NCBI RefSeq assembly: GCF_000516515.1
Contig: NZ_KI911784.1
Coordinates: 310,001 to 374,000, forward strand
DNA length: 64,000 nucleotides
Reading direction: 5' to 3'
Origin: Chloroflexus sp. Y-396-1
GTDB taxonomy: Bacteria > Chloroflexota > Chloroflexia > Chloroflexales > Chloroflexaceae
A program made the translations under genes and the position numbers. The notes below the pieces were generated by a model. That model did no database searches. It saw nothing but the letters and a program-made list of their open reading frames with translations, and had not been told where the DNA came from. How positions within the stretch are numbered: the first letter of the stretch is position 1; every line of letters begins with the position of its first letter. Positions 28,200 to 38,016 of the stretch are shown here, piece after piece.

Positions 28200-28453
28200 A
28201 AGTTACGGAAGCATGGTGAGCGGCCCTCACCTTTCCCCTGGCCCCCTTCCTCTCCCCGTCGGGGAGAGGAGGGGAAGGTGGGTAGCGGGGTGAACGTCGC
28301 TCACCCAACCTGTCACGCGCAGCGCCTGGCGCTGCCCGCTCGGCAGTGGGAACGTGCGGCAGATGGCGGAACAGAACGTTGGCCACCGAACGCAATGGTC
28401 GCAGATGCACGGTACGAGCCTCATGAGAAATCCGAGTTTTTGATCAGGCTCTT
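28200..28453 (-). repeat. Intergenic repeat element (minus orientation)
   Basis: Read on the minus strand it starts AGAGCCTGATCAAAAACTCG at 28453, continues ATTTCTCATGAGGCTCGTAC, and ends with the palindrome CTCCCCGACGGGGAG near 28250. The same order is seen near 38197 and 60058. An open frame at 28128-28517 runs through it but is repeat-derived and is not called. Confidence 0.75.
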
Positions 28454-28479
28454 GGAGATGTATGGCCTCCCGCCGTTGT

Positions 28480-29085
28480 TTACGCTACCGGCACTGCCTC
28501 GTTCCAAAGATAACTAGCCCATTCTTCTGCCGGATAGACGCGCTGTGGACGGAGCGGATTGATACGCGCATTAAACATTGCCCCTCGTCGCAAGTGCGGC
28601 AGACCAGCCTCTTCGACCAACCAGATCACTCGTGCTTCATAGGGACGGTTCGCCGGCGGATAGACCCACAGTGTCAGTTCAACTTCCACTGCTCGCATCA
28701 AGATAGCACGCTTATACGAACCGACCATCGTGACCTTTAGTAACTCGGCGCGTACCGGTACCGATGTCGCCAGATCACGTTCCATGGCTTGTTGAATGAT
28801 AACGCGCCGCCGCTCAAAACGTTTCAGTGCTGTATGTACTGACGGCACCAGCAGCAACGATGTGCTGATAATGGCATACGGCAACATTTGCCCAAGATGT
28901 AGTCGCTGCTCGTCACCATTCACGGTACGGCAGCGAAAGGCCAGCACACCGTCACTTCGATCCGGTTGCAGCTCACCAACACAGACAATCGGCCCTATCA
29001 CACGGGCTAGATCAGGCATAAAGACCAATCCGGTCGTGCCGCAAATAAAACCGAGTAACAGGCTAAGAGCGATCCGTACAAACAT
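28480..29085 (-). CDS. Uncharacterised membrane protein
   Basis: A 201-residue protein with two hydrophobic segments, FVRIALSLLLGFICGTTGLV at the N-terminus and LPYAIISTSLLLVPSVHTAL around residues 70-95. Between them lies a polar loop of about 45 residues with two Cys, and after them a C-terminal soluble domain of about 105 residues (VELTLWVYPPANRPYEARVI, then VIWLVEEAGLPHLRRG). No family was recognised. The ATG at 29085 has GGAGGGG six bases upstream and is preferred over the in-frame start at 29139. It lies downstream of the large hybrid kinase on the same strand, after a 140-base gap, and could belong to a separate transcript. Confidence 0.65.
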   Translation of the reverse strand: MFVRIALSLLLGFICGTTGLVFMPDLARVIGPIVCVGELQPDRSDGVLAFRCRTVNGDEQRLHLGQMLPYAIISTSLLLVPSVHTALKRFERRRVIIQQAMERDLATSVPVRAELLKVTMVGSYKRAILMRAVEVELTLWVYPPANRPYEARVIWLVEEAGLPHLRRGAMFNARINPLRPQRVYPAEEWASYLWNEAVPVA

Positions 29086-29226
29086 AAGGCGCCCCTCCGG
29101 TGGAAGAGTGCTGGTTGCCAGGATGACGAGATCGGTCATTATAGTGGCAGTGGGGGCAGACGAGGAACACCGATCTCATTAGTTATGTCTTATTGTAGCA
29201 CGTCGTCTATACCAGAGCGTATCGAA

Positions 29227-32200
29227 TCAGTGGGCATGTTGGGAACGGGTCAAAAGCTGCTCGATTCGTGCCACCAACCGCTGTAAGCGGATCGGTTTGG
29301 CGAAGTAGTCAGTTGCACCGGCCAAGAGACAGCGTTCACGATCACCGGGCATCGCCAGCGCCGTTACCGCAATAATTGGCGTCTGGGCAAACCGCTGATC
29401 GGCGCGTAGCCGTTTGATGACCTCAAGCCCGTCGATCCCAGGTATTTGGATGTCCATGATGATCAGGTCGGGATGCCATTCTGTGACAAGCGCCAACGCT
29501 TCATACCCGGTATGGGCCACACGCAGTTCATACCCATGGGCGATCAAGTAGTCGCTCAGTATCACTCGATTGGTTTCGTTATCTTCGGCCAGTAAGATGC
29601 GGGCAACGGTCGTACGCTGATTGGCATGATCGATGCTCGATGAAGCCATCTTCAGTTCTGAAAGCTGGCTCAACGCTTGCCGCAGCATAGCACGACTGAT
29701 CGGTTTTACCAAATACGCTGCGGCGCCAGCGGCCAGTCCACGTTCAGGCTCATCAACAACCGATACAATAACAACCGGGATCGGAGCCAGTTCAGGATCT
29801 CGTTTCAGGTCGGCCAGTATCTCCCAGCCTGACCGATCGGGTATTTGCAGATCAAGTAAGATCAGATCAGGACGCAGATCTTTTGCCCGTGCAACGGCTT
29901 CGTTACCATACGTGACCAAGACCGGTTGAATCTGCAATTCTTCCAGGTAGCGAGCCAACTGATCAGCAGTCGTCACCGAATCTTCGATCACGAGCGCTAA
30001 CTGCATCTGCGGCACGCTATCAGCCTGTTGTGATTCATCGGTATACAAGACCGGTTGATACGGTAGGGTAACTGTAAATGTGCTACCGACACCCGGCGTA
30101 CTTTCGACTGCAACGCGACCACCGTGCAGCTCGGTCAGCCGTCGTACCAACACCAGGCCTAGACCGGTTCCTTCATGCTGGCGCCGCAACCCACTATCAA
30201 GCTGCAAAAACGGCTGAAAGAGCCGCGATAGGTGTTCAGGCGCAATCCCGATGCCGGTATCACTCACCGCAAAGCTGATCGTTCCCTGGGTAACATCGGT
30301 CGTTACCTGCAAGGTCACCGTACCACCAGCCGGAGTAAACTTCACCGCATTACTCAGCAGATTAACCAGAATTTGCTTGAGCCGACGTGGATCGGCGAGA
30401 AAACGGGCCTGACGGTCTTCAAGGTGTAACGAAAGTTGAATCTGCTTCTTGTTCGCCTGCTCTCTGATCAAGGCTAAGCTCGCCTCACACACATCACTTG
30501 CAGCCACGACTTCCTTTACAACATCCATCCGCCCGGCTTCAATCTTCGCCAGATCGAGGACATCGTTGATCAATGTTAGTAAATGCCGACCACTTGCTTC
30601 AAGGGTATGGATTGCGGTTCGCTGTCGTTCACTTAACGGGCCGTACAACTCTTCCAGCAAACTTTCGCTCAGAGCCAGAATTGAGTTCAGCGGCGTGCGC
30701 AACTCGTGGCTCATGTTGGCCAGAAATTCATCTTTAGCTCGTGCCGCACGGGAAAGCTCGGCATTCGCCAGCCGCAACTCGGCTGTACGCTCAGCAACTC
30801 GTTGTGCTAACAAATCGCGCTCGATCTGTAATTCCTGTTCTGCAAGACGCCAGTCGGTTATATCACGAATAATCGCAATTGCTTCGGCGCTCAACGGATT
30901 AGCTTTGATCCGAGCCTCGAAAAAACGCTCGCGATCAGCAATCGACAAGCAATATTCTAGCGTTTGTAATTCACCGCTTGTAAACGCTGCTTGCAATGAA
31001 GCCCGATACTGAGCACCAACCGCGGGCGGAAAGACCTGATCAATTGGACGATTAAGAATCTCTGCCGGTGCAGCGGAGGTAAAAACGGATGGTGTTGCGG
31101 CGATGTCGATAACGAGACCATCGTCACGCAACCGCAACACAAGATCGGGGAGCGCACTTACTATCAGATGGTTACGTTGTTCACTTGCTCGCAATTGCGC
31201 CTCTTGTTGCCCAACGACAATCGCGAAGGCAATATCCTGGGCCAATTCGTTGAGCAAACGTAGTTCGTCGGTATCAAAAAAACCTGCCTGATCGGCGTAG
31301 AGGCTGAATGTAGCATAGACCTCATCATTGACCAGCAACGGAAAACTCGCTGATGAGCGATACCCAATCTGCATGGCGATGTCACGCCAGGATGCCGTTA
31401 ATTGATTCATCGCTAGATCGTTTATGATCACCGGTTCACGTCTTAAAAATGCCTGCACTGTCGGACAGGCGCTATCGTCAGTTATCTTGAAATCAAACTG
31501 AACGAGGTAATCTCTTGCTTCACCAGCGACGGCCACCGGCTCGATTCGCTGTTCGACGAGGTCTGGTCGGCCAATCCACGCCATCCGAAATCGACCTTCT
31601 TGAACAGCAATCTGACACACGGCGGTGAAGATGCGTTGTGGATCACGTTCACGGATGATCGTCTGGTTAATGGCACTTAACAACGCATAGGTACGCATCA
31701 GTCGTCGCTGACGTGCTTCGTGCTGTTGCCGTAGCGCAACGAAGAGAAAAAAGACTACAACGCTGGCCATAACCAGCACCGAACTCTGGATGGCGTTGAT
31801 ATTAGACCAGGGACGTGGATAACCAGAACCAGGCCGAAAGACAAACTGCCAGGAACGACCGTAGCGTTCAATCTTTCTGATGATCGCTGCCTCACGGATA
31901 TATGTCTCCAGATCGACAATGACGGTTGGAGATTGAACCCTCCTACCCGACAGATAAGCCAGTGGCCGGATCGAAGAATCAGTTGTATCAACCAGTAGCA
32001 ATTCCATATCAGGAATATCTATCGGTTGCAGGGCTTGTTCCATCATCACGTCCGGCGATACAAGCATCGTAATAATGCCACGGATTCGCTCCTGACGTGC
32101 TGCGACGGTCGGTGGAAACGGGCCAGGCCTATACACCGGTGCGATCAACAGCACTGCTGGCGTCATAACATCCGTAAGATACGGTCGAATTGGAGCCGTC

Positions 32201-33279
32201 ATCATGACACGGCCGCTGTCACGAGCCTGCACAATGGTATCGCGACGTATTGGCTCTACAAGCATATCCAACCCAAGCATGGCCCGCCGCCGCGCAAACG
32301 GCTCAACGTAAGTCAGAGGATAATACTCATCGCGAACCGCAGCCGGTGGGCCAGGTACTCCTGGTTCGCGAATGGAAAAATCAGGGATGCCATTTTCGCG
32401 TATCTGACGCTCGAAGAACAAACGCTCTGCCTGAGTAACACGCGGCGCCCATCCTACCGATTGCAAGGCGGGCAATTGTTCCAGCAGCGAGCGGCTAAAT
32501 GTACTGAATTCGGTCTGTTCAATCTGTTGTGAAGCCGCAAAGAGGCCCTGAACGCTCTGGACCTCCTGTTCATAACGGGTAAGCCGATCATCGATCAGAT
32601 TGACAATTTCCGTGGCATCAGTCTGTAATTGTCGCTCATACTGTTGCAAGGCATCGCGCCAGATCAGTTGAAGCGAAAACAACATTAATGCTAGTAACAG
32701 ACTGGCTACCGGCCATACCAACAGATCGGCTGTGCGTTGCGCCTGCCTCTGGAAGCCAACGACAATCCACGGCGCGATGAACCATACGCCAGTAATCACG
32801 TTCAGCCACCATTGCCAGAGGGTGGTTGGCGCACCAGCCACCATTGGTACCTGCACAGCTACCAGAATCACAACTGCAATAAATGAGGTCGGCAGAATTG
32901 CTAATGCTAGTAGACCACAACTATACAAGCTACGCCAAAGAGACAGCGGTGGCAGAGCTTTAACGAAACGATGCACGAGCCAGCTTCCCAGCCATGCCTG
33001 AGCCACAGCACTGAGCGCCAGGCCAACTGCAATAACTATCACCCGTGTTCCGTCGAGGCCCAATTGCGCGAAGACGGCAGTATAACCAAGAAAAGCCCCG
33101 ACCAGAATAATCGGCAAAAACTGGTTACCGGCTACCAATGCACCACCCATTGCGACCCCGGCTGCAACCCAGATAAAAGGAATGCCACGTTGTATCAACA
33201 ACGGTTGGGCGCCTACCCATATCGCGATGGCGTACACCAGACCTAAACCAATAAGGGTAGATCGGGGTAAACGGATCAT
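29227..33279 (-). CDS. Hybrid sensor histidine kinase (MASE1-CHASE-GAF-PAS-HisKA-HATPase-REC-REC)
   Basis: A membrane sensor of about 1,350 residues. Residues 1-215 hold about eight hydrophobic helices of MASE1 type. A CHASE-like extracellular sensor (about 230-500; EEPxxR-like LTYVEPFARRRAMLGLDM) is followed by a membrane helix (VLVMASVVVFFLFVAL). Then come a GAF domain (AVCQIAVQEGRFRMAWIG to LAQDIAFAIVVGQQ) and a PAS domain. Next are HisKA with phospho-His 858 in NMSHELRTP and an HATPase with DTGIGI and GTGLGLVLVRRL. Two receiver domains at the C-terminus have phospho-Asp at 1143 (LLDLQIPD) and 1276 (IMDIQIPG). The ATG at 33279 has GGAG eight bases upstream; an earlier start at 33417 would add a non-hydrophobic stretch. 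The ligand and output are unknown, since no response-regulator output gene is adjacent. Confidence 0.9.
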   Translation of the reverse strand: MIRLPRSTLIGLGLVYAIAIWVGAQPLLIQRGIPFIWVAAGVAMGGALVAGNQFLPIILVGAFLGYTAVFAQLGLDGTRVIVIAVGLALSAVAQAWLGSWLVHRFVKALPPLSLWRSLYSCGLLALAILPTSFIAVVILVAVQVPMVAGAPTTLWQWWLNVITGVWFIAPWIVVGFQRQAQRTADLLVWPVASLLLALMLFSLQLIWRDALQQYERQLQTDATEIVNLIDDRLTRYEQEVQSVQGLFAASQQIEQTEFSTFSRSLLEQLPALQSVGWAPRVTQAERLFFERQIRENGIPDFSIREPGVPGPPAAVRDEYYPLTYVEPFARRRAMLGLDMLVEPIRRDTIVQARDSGRVMMTAPIRPYLTDVMTPAVLLIAPVYRPGPFPPTVAARQERIRGIITMLVSPDVMMEQALQPIDIPDMELLLVDTTDSSIRPLAYLSGRRVQSPTVIVDLETYIREAAIIRKIERYGRSWQFVFRPGSGYPRPWSNINAIQSSVLVMASVVVFFLFVALRQQHEARQRRLMRTYALLSAINQTIIRERDPQRIFTAVCQIAVQEGRFRMAWIGRPDLVEQRIEPVAVAGEARDYLVQFDFKITDDSACPTVQAFLRREPVIINDLAMNQLTASWRDIAMQIGYRSSASFPLLVNDEVYATFSLYADQAGFFDTDELRLLNELAQDIAFAIVVGQQEAQLRASEQRNHLIVSALPDLVLRLRDDGLVIDIAATPSVFTSAAPAEILNRPIDQVFPPAVGAQYRASLQAAFTSGELQTLEYCLSIADRERFFEARIKANPLSAEAIAIIRDITDWRLAEQELQIERDLLAQRVAERTAELRLANAELSRAARAKDEFLANMSHELRTPLNSILALSESLLEELYGPLSERQRTAIHTLEASGRHLLTLINDVLDLAKIEAGRMDVVKEVVAASDVCEASLALIREQANKKQIQLSLHLEDRQARFLADPRRLKQILVNLLSNAVKFTPAGGTVTLQVTTDVTQGTISFAVSDTGIGIAPEHLSRLFQPFLQLDSGLRRQHEGTGLGLVLVRRLTELHGGRVAVESTPGVGSTFTVTLPYQPVLYTDESQQADSVPQMQLALVIEDSVTTADQLARYLEELQIQPVLVTYGNEAVARAKDLRPDLILLDLQIPDRSGWEILADLKRDPELAPIPVVIVSVVDEPERGLAAGAAAYLVKPISRAMLRQALSQLSELKMASSSIDHANQRTTVARILLAEDNETNRVILSDYLIAHGYELRVAHTGYEALALVTEWHPDLIIMDIQIPGIDGLEVIKRLRADQRFAQTPIIAVTALAMPGDRERCLLAGATDYFAKPIRLQRLVARIEQLLTRSQHAH

Positions 33280-33498
33280 GGGCTGCACTCCGGTAGAGAG
33301 ATACGTATATACGTACCCAGTTGCTACGATGCGGGCAGTATACCACCTCAAGAGGACAGATTGCGGTAGGATCGCCGGCAGTTCACTCGCCACCGAGTCG
33401 GTTGCAACGGTCGCCAAATCTGCCCACCATCGCGTAGTTCAGTGAGCAACTTGGATTATTTCATCCTACCAGAGTGGATCGTACCACGCTATACCGGT

Positions 33499-33987
33499 TT
33501 ATGCCAGCGTTGGCGACAGTTCGGCCAACTGCCGATACGCTCCGGCGAAGTATAGCAGCGGATCACCTTCTGCAGCTCGCCGTAATGCAACGACACGCCC
33601 CAGAACAATCCAATGATCACCACCGTCGAGCAACCGCTCACGCGCACAAACCAACGTAGCCAGACTGTCTCGCAGTACCGGTACACCGGCCAAGTCGGTC
33701 ATCGTGACCTCCAGATCGGCTTGTGGCCGACCGGCAAAATGACGGGCGACAGCCTCTTGATCAGCACGCAGAATGTTGACCGCAAAATGAGAGGCAGCAG
33801 AGATCACTGCTGCCATACGAGCTTTACGATCGATACATACGAGCAACAGTAGAGGATCAAGTGAAACAGAAGTCAGGGAATTGGCAGTCATCCCTCGCAT
33901 TTGCGTGCCATCACTAGCGGTAATGACTGTTACCCCCGTGGCAAAAAGGCCTATCGTAGCACGGTATTCACGTGGATCAATCGTCAT
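33499..33987 (-). CDS. Flavin reductase-like, FMN-binding protein
   Basis: A 162-residue protein of the flavin reductase domain family (HpaC-like). It has YRATIGLFATGVTVITA at the N-terminus, GMTANSLTSVSLDPLLLLV (the conserved T-A-N-S-x-x-S-x-S-L-x-P segment that binds FMN), HFAVNILRADQEAVARHFAG and a C-terminal DHWIVLGRVVAL with the family His. It would supply reduced flavin to a monooxygenase or act as a stand-alone reductase, but no such oxygenase is adjacent. It is complete for the family (about 160-170 residues). Confidence 0.85.
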   Translation of the reverse strand: MTIDPREYRATIGLFATGVTVITASDGTQMRGMTANSLTSVSLDPLLLLVCIDRKARMAAVISAASHFAVNILRADQEAVARHFAGRPQADLEVTMTDLAGVPVLRDSLATLVCARERLLDGGDHWIVLGRVVALRRAAEGDPLLYFAGAYRQLAELSPTLA

Positions 33988-34343
33988 GGTGCATCTCTGT
34001 CGATTTCAAAAGATGTTTCTTACATATTAGCAGTATACGTCAATTTGAAGCATTCGGGCAAGCACACCGTCGTAGTTCAAGGGCTTTGCGCGGGGGTTAA
34101 CCCGTCTCCCCCGCTACAATGACGGGCATCACCAGCGAGCCAATGGGGATGTGGGTAGAACAGTGTCCGAACGGGAAGGTACCGGTTTCGTCGTGCACGA
34201 AGATTACCGACACCATGACCAGGTAGGGAAAGAACGTTGACAAAGAACTAATGGCAAAACAGTTGTCGCTCAACAGCCTCTGTGCTATGCTGTATGAAAC
34301 GCAATACTGTCGTAAACTCGGCTCGGATTAAGCAGGTGCACCT
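33988..34343. other. Divergent spacer with a hairpin
   Basis: This 356-base spacer separates the flavin reductase (minus) from an unknown gene (plus). GCGGGGG (34090-34096) can pair with CCCCCGC (34108-34114), followed by TACAAT. No gene or strong promoter pair was recognised. Confidence 0.4.
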
Positions 34344-34799
34344 ATGACCATCACTGATCGCATGCTCACCGGCGCCATCGCCAACAATCCCGGTAACTAC
34401 CATGGTGACGGTGAATGGCGCTACTCGATTACGCAACGTACACTGTACTTCAGCAAAGCTGCCGCCCCCGATCCACGCGATCAGGAACCGTTCTTCTCGT
34501 TGCCCTCATTGAATCCCGATGGATCGGGGCGTATGGAGCGCGCCTTCCGGCAGTTTATTCGTCGGCGCTGGCCGCCAAGTCGCTGTGCCGAGATCGAGAA
34601 GTTCGCCGAGCGTCGGGGCTGGCATCTGGCAATGGAGCTGAAGTACGGAGGCGGCGCCCTCGAAGATCACGAAGCCGCCGAGTGGCAATACGTCGTCAAT
34701 CGTGAACTTCAGCGACTGGCCGCTGAAGTTCGCGCACGGATTGCCGAACTGGAACGTCAGGCTACTCAACCTGAGCAGACACCTGCATCTGGCGAGTAA
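34344..34799 (+). CDS. Hypothetical protein
   Basis: A 151-residue soluble protein of no recognised family. The N-terminus has a TDRMLTGAIANNPGNYHGDG segment, then basic sequence (FRQFIRRRWPPSRCAEIEKF). It ends in a long helix (residues about 110-140, ELQRLAAEVRARIAELERQA) that looks like a coiled coil. The ATG is preceded by AGGTG about ten bases upstream. Its last 38 bases overlap the end of a minus-strand gene. Composition matches neighbouring genes, so it is probably real. Confidence 0.6.
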   Translation: MTITDRMLTGAIANNPGNYHGDGEWRYSITQRTLYFSKAAAPDPRDQEPFFSLPSLNPDGSGRMERAFRQFIRRRWPPSRCAEIEKFAERRGWHLAMELKYGGGALEDHEAAEWQYVVNRELQRLAAEVRARIAELERQATQPEQTPASGE

Positions 34800-35142
34800 G
34801 AGTTTGCCCCAGGATGCGGTAGACGAGCGTTACCGTGATGGTGTAAGCCTCACCGCTGTGCGCATTTCCGATGAGAGGCACTTCAGCCTCTAACGCCTCA
34901 CCATCAACGGTAACGCTGCCATACGCCCCATCGGCAAACTGTACGTCGAAAATTACATTTACCGGTCGGTTACCGGGGCCATACCCCCAACTCAACATCG
35001 CATAGACCGGCCCGATCCCGCTCAGGCTGGTCATCCGCGGATTACGCAACCGCGCCGGAATCAATGCCCCGCGCACCGTCATCCAGGTTACGACCGTCCA
35101 GAATGAAAGCCAGAAACCACGCTGTAAGGCTTTTACATTCAT
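34762..35142 (-). CDS. Small protein with N-terminal membrane helix
   Basis: A 126-residue protein. A hydrophobic N-terminal segment (FWLSFWTVVTWMTVRGALI) is followed by a beta-rich domain (NVIFDVQFADGAYGSVTVDG, then EAYTITVTLVYRILGQTL). No family was recognised. The start overlaps the yhbY stop by four bases (ATGA), so it is the last gene of the glycosyltransferase operon. Its end overlaps the convergent gene at 34344-34799 by 38 bases. Confidence 0.6.
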   Translation of the reverse strand: MNVKALQRGFWLSFWTVVTWMTVRGALIPARLRNPRMTSLSGIGPVYAMLSWGYGPGNRPVNVIFDVQFADGAYGSVTVDGEALEAEVPLIGNAHSGEAYTITVTLVYRILGQTLTRQMQVSAQVE

Positions 35143-35426
35143 ACCCGTATCTTTCTTTGAGCAGGATCGGCGTGTTGTCGGTAGAGAATCGCGGTATGAC
35201 CGATGATCGCAACCAGATTGGCGCCTGTCTCGGCGACGATGGTATCGGTGAACGATTGCTTCATATCTTTGTAATCGAGAAAGCGTACCTTGATCAGCTC
35301 GTGAGCATTCAGCTCCTGTTCAATTTTGGTCAAAAGACCCTCAGTAAGGCCATTCTTCCCAACCATCACCGTTACGGGCAACGAATGGGCCAGTCGGCGG
35401 AGATAAGCACGCTGGGCAGGGGTCAT
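35139..35426 (-). CDS. yhbY: YhbY/CRS1-type RNA-binding protein
   Basis: A 95-residue protein with a full CRM domain: YLRRLAHSLPVTVMVGKNGL, then LTEGLLTKIEQELNAHELIK, then VRFLDYKD and VAIIGHTAILYR (family GxxxVLYR). The family binds pre-50S ribosomes in bacteria. It overlaps both neighbours by four bases, in an operon of glycosyltransferases. The protein is complete. Confidence 0.92.
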   Translation of the reverse strand: MTPAQRAYLRRLAHSLPVTVMVGKNGLTEGLLTKIEQELNAHELIKVRFLDYKDMKQSFTDTIVAETGANLVAIIGHTAILYRQHADPAQRKIRV

Positions 35427-36205
35427 CGTGGAGCAACCTCCTCTATCGGGGCGGATGTTACATCATATCGCCCACACAAATCATTAATACGAACACGCAA
35501 CACATCACGCAAATTCCGCCACGAGTCGCGCAAGGGATTAACCTTCGTTTCGCTACCGTAGCGCCATCGCACCGGGATTTCGCTGATTGGGTAGCCACGT
35601 CGCTGGGCCAGAAAGAGCAATTCCACATCATAGGCAGTAACTGCCGCATCGCGCAATACTGGGGCATTATCACCGTAGATCCGCACCCGCTGAAACAGAT
35701 CACGAGCGACTTCGCGTCGTAATGCCTTAAAACCACATTGCGTGTCATTAATGCCGCGCAATGCAACTAACCGGATGATCCAGTTGAAGACCCGACCCAT
35801 CACATGACGATACCAGGGTTCACCTTCACGTGATGCACCTACTCCTTCACGTGAGCCAATGGCGATTGGATAGCCACTTTCGATAGCGGCCCGCAGCCGT
35901 GGCCATTCTTCAATTGGCGTTGCCAGATCGGCATCACACAGCAAGATGATCGCGCCGCTCGCTGCTAAAGCACCGGTACGCACGGCAAACCCTTTGCCGC
36001 GATGATCACAGCGAATCACCGTGACTCCAAATGACTCTGCCAACTCTGCTGTGCGATCCTCACTGCCATCATCAACTACGATGATCTCAGATTCGTATGG
36101 CTCGTTGGCAAGAAATGTCTTAATGGCGGTCAGTGTTTCCGGTAAACGGCGCTCTTCGTTATAAGCCGGAATCACTATCGAGAGAAATGGTTGATCACTC
36201 ATCAT
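35423..36205 (-). CDS. GT2 glycosyltransferase, dolichyl-phosphate glucosyltransferase-like
   Basis: A 260-residue GT-A enzyme. The N-terminal SIVIPAYNEERRLPETL binds the nucleotide sugar, EIIVVDDGSEDRTAEL follows, and LLCDADLATPIEEWPRL carries the metal-binding D-x-D (DAD). NDTQCGFKALRREVARDLF is the conserved GT2 segment, followed by VELLFLAQRRGYPISEIPVR. This pattern matches dolichyl-phosphate beta-glucosyltransferase-type enzymes, which transfer sugar to a polyprenyl phosphate at the inner face of the membrane. It has no C-terminal membrane helices. It overlaps yhbY by four bases. Start codons at 36205 and 36202 are equally possible. Confidence 0.85.
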   Translation of the reverse strand: MMSDQPFLSIVIPAYNEERRLPETLTAIKTFLANEPYESEIIVVDDGSEDRTAELAESFGVTVIRCDHRGKGFAVRTGALAASGAIILLCDADLATPIEEWPRLRAAIESGYPIAIGSREGVGASREGEPWYRHVMGRVFNWIIRLVALRGINDTQCGFKALRREVARDLFQRVRIYGDNAPVLRDAAVTAYDVELLFLAQRRGYPISEIPVRWRYGSETKVNPLRDSWRNLRDVLRVRINDLCGRYDVTSAPIEEVAPR

Positions 36206-36229
36206 TCATCACTATCTCTCCACTGTCAG

Positions 36230-37168
36230 CTACCCAAGATCGAGTGCTTTGGCAATTAATTCTGTTTCTGCGGCGGTAAGTGACCGCCGTGACCAAAAGT
36301 GAGGTAAGGCGCGCAGCCCGGCCAACTGACCACGCAAGCGCGCCCGAGCTGCCGGCTCGCGAATATGACGCAGGCTATGCAGCGCAAACCGCAATTGCGA
36401 AGCAATGAGCGCCGGCCAGTAGCGTCGCATCAAGCCTGACGGCATGTTTTTAACCCATACCAGTGGGAAATTGCGCCCACAATAGTAACTGGCCAGTGCT
36501 CCACCACCACTGGAGCTCAGGCGATGATAGACTACCGCCGTCGGCACGAAAATGGTGCGCAATCCCTTCCGACGGGCACGTAAATTCAAGTCAACATCTT
36601 CACAGTACATTACCAGTGCTTCGTCAAATACACGCCCATCTTCGGCCAGAAGATCGAGTGCACTGCGCCGATAGGCTGCGGCACCAGCACATGGCCCAAA
36701 CACTTCACTGTACGCATCGTATTGACCGCGATCTTCTTCCCAAACCCCACGGTTACCCGGCTCACCATTTGGACGATAAAAATCACCGGCTGAATGCAGA
36801 ACATTGCGCCGATCAAACAGCCGTAACTTAGATGCGGCAAAGGCAAATTGCGGCCAGCGTTCGAGCGCGCCGATCAGTGCTGCCAGCCAGTGCGGATCAG
36901 CCTCGGTATCGTTGTTAAGCAGGGCCACAAAAGGCTGGTGCGTAGCCGCCAATCCTGCATTGACCGCTGCCGCAAAACCGCGATTCTGAGCTAAGCGTAA
37001 GACCTGCACTTCCGGGTAGCGCGACGTTATAATGGCTACCGAGTCATCTGTACTGGCGTCATCGACAACGGTTACCGTGAAGTCACGTCGGGTCTGTGCA
37101 CGTAACGAATCGAGACAGATGGGCAGAAGGGTGCTACCGTTGTAGTTTGGAATAATGACATCGATCAT
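36230..37168 (-). CDS. GT2 glycosyltransferase, rhamnosyltransferase-like
   Basis: A 312-residue GT-A family 2 enzyme. It has DVIIPNYNGSTLLPICLDSL at the N-terminus, VTVVDDASTDDSV, and VALLNNDTEADPHWLAALIG, in which the NNDT motif replaces the D-x-D and is typical of WbbL-like rhamnosyltransferases. FGPCAGAAAYRRSALDLLA and YCEDVDLNLRARRKGLRTIF carry the catalytic-base ED. Its start overlaps rfbD by four bases, so dTDP-rhamnose made by that pathway is a likely donor. The C-terminal ~80 residues are helical. Confidence 0.85.
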   Translation of the reverse strand: MIDVIIPNYNGSTLLPICLDSLRAQTRRDFTVTVVDDASTDDSVAIITSRYPEVQVLRLAQNRGFAAAVNAGLAATHQPFVALLNNDTEADPHWLAALIGALERWPQFAFAASKLRLFDRRNVLHSAGDFYRPNGEPGNRGVWEEDRGQYDAYSEVFGPCAGAAAYRRSALDLLAEDGRVFDEALVMYCEDVDLNLRARRKGLRTIFVPTAVVYHRLSSSGGGALASYYCGRNFPLVWVKNMPSGLMRRYWPALIASQLRFALHSLRHIREPAARARLRGQLAGLRALPHFWSRRSLTAAETELIAKALDLG

Positions 37169-38016
37169 GACAACAATTCATTGCGCAGCCGCGCCAGATA
37201 CACCGCAAGCGCCTCTTGCCACGGTCGAAAGGTAATGCCTAGTGCCGCTCCGGCTAGATTGGCAAGGGGAGTGTACGGTGGCGGCGTACTATCACGCTGA
37301 AAATCACGTAAACGGATCGGATGCAGCGGCGTGCTCATGCCAAGCTGACGCAGAATCTCGGCGGCAAACTCATAACGTGAGCAGATGCCGTCGTTGACAA
37401 AATGGTACGTCCCGTAGTAGTCAGTGTTGATCAGGCGAGCCAATCCGATCGCAACATCATACGTATACGTTGGACTACCAATTTCATCGGCCACCATACG
37501 CAGGCCCTGAGCTGGTGGATTACTCGCCAAACGCAGGACGGTACGCACAAAATTACGTTCACCGCCGAAGAGCCAGGCCACCCGCACAATAAAGTGTTGG
37601 GATATTAGCGTTCGCACAACCTGCTCACCAGCCAGTTTACTCTGCCCATACGGATTGATTGGCCGGGTAGGATCGTCTTCAACATACGGACGCTGCCCAT
37701 CACCTGCAAAGACCTCGTTCGTGCTGATATAGACCATCGTTGCCTGAATGCGCCGACATCCAAGCGCTACATAGCGCGTTCCCAGACCATTGACCCGATA
37801 GGCCAGGATTGGATCCCGCGCACACCCATCAACATTTGTGTAAGCAGCAGCGTGAATCACCACATCAGCGCCCGTGGCGGCAATATGATCAACTGTTGCC
37901 GGATCGGTTAGCTCAAGCTGATCGTGGCCTAATGGTATCAACTCATGCTGATCGGCCAATGTGGCGACAAGCGCCCGGCCTAATTGTCCATTTGCTCCGG
38001 TAATTGCAATCCGCAC
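37165..38016 (-). CDS. rfbD: dTDP-4-dehydrorhamnose reductase
   Basis: A 283-residue SDR-family enzyme that performs the last step of dTDP-L-rhamnose synthesis. It has RIAITGANGQLGRALVATL (Rossmann GxxGxxG), VVIHAAAYTNVDGCARDP (RmlD signature), YISTNEVFAGDG (family STDYVF; Asn-Glu replaces Asp-Tyr here), NPYGQSKLAGEQ with the catalytic Tyr and Lys, and a C-terminal GLARLINTDYYGTYHFVND. The GTG at 38016 has GAGGAG seven bases upstream; the in-frame ATG at 38085 is unlikely. rfbA, rfbB and rfbC are not in the window. It is the first gene of the five-gene minus-strand operon ending at 34762. Confidence 0.88.
   Translation of the reverse strand: MRIAITGANGQLGRALVATLADQHELIPLGHDQLELTDPATVDHIAATGADVVIHAAAYTNVDGCARDPILAYRVNGLGTRYVALGCRRIQATMVYISTNEVFAGDGQRPYVEDDPTRPINPYGQSKLAGEQVVRTLISQHFIVRVAWLFGGERNFVRTVLRLASNPPAQGLRMVADEIGSPTYTYDVAIGLARLINTDYYGTYHFVNDGICSRYEFAAEILRQLGMSTPLHPIRLRDFQRDSTPPPYTPLANLAGAALGITFRPWQEALAVYLARLRNELLS

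Noticed and set aside
28128-28517. Open frame of 129 codons in a spacer.
   Set aside because: It runs through a dispersed repeat element and has low-complexity translation.
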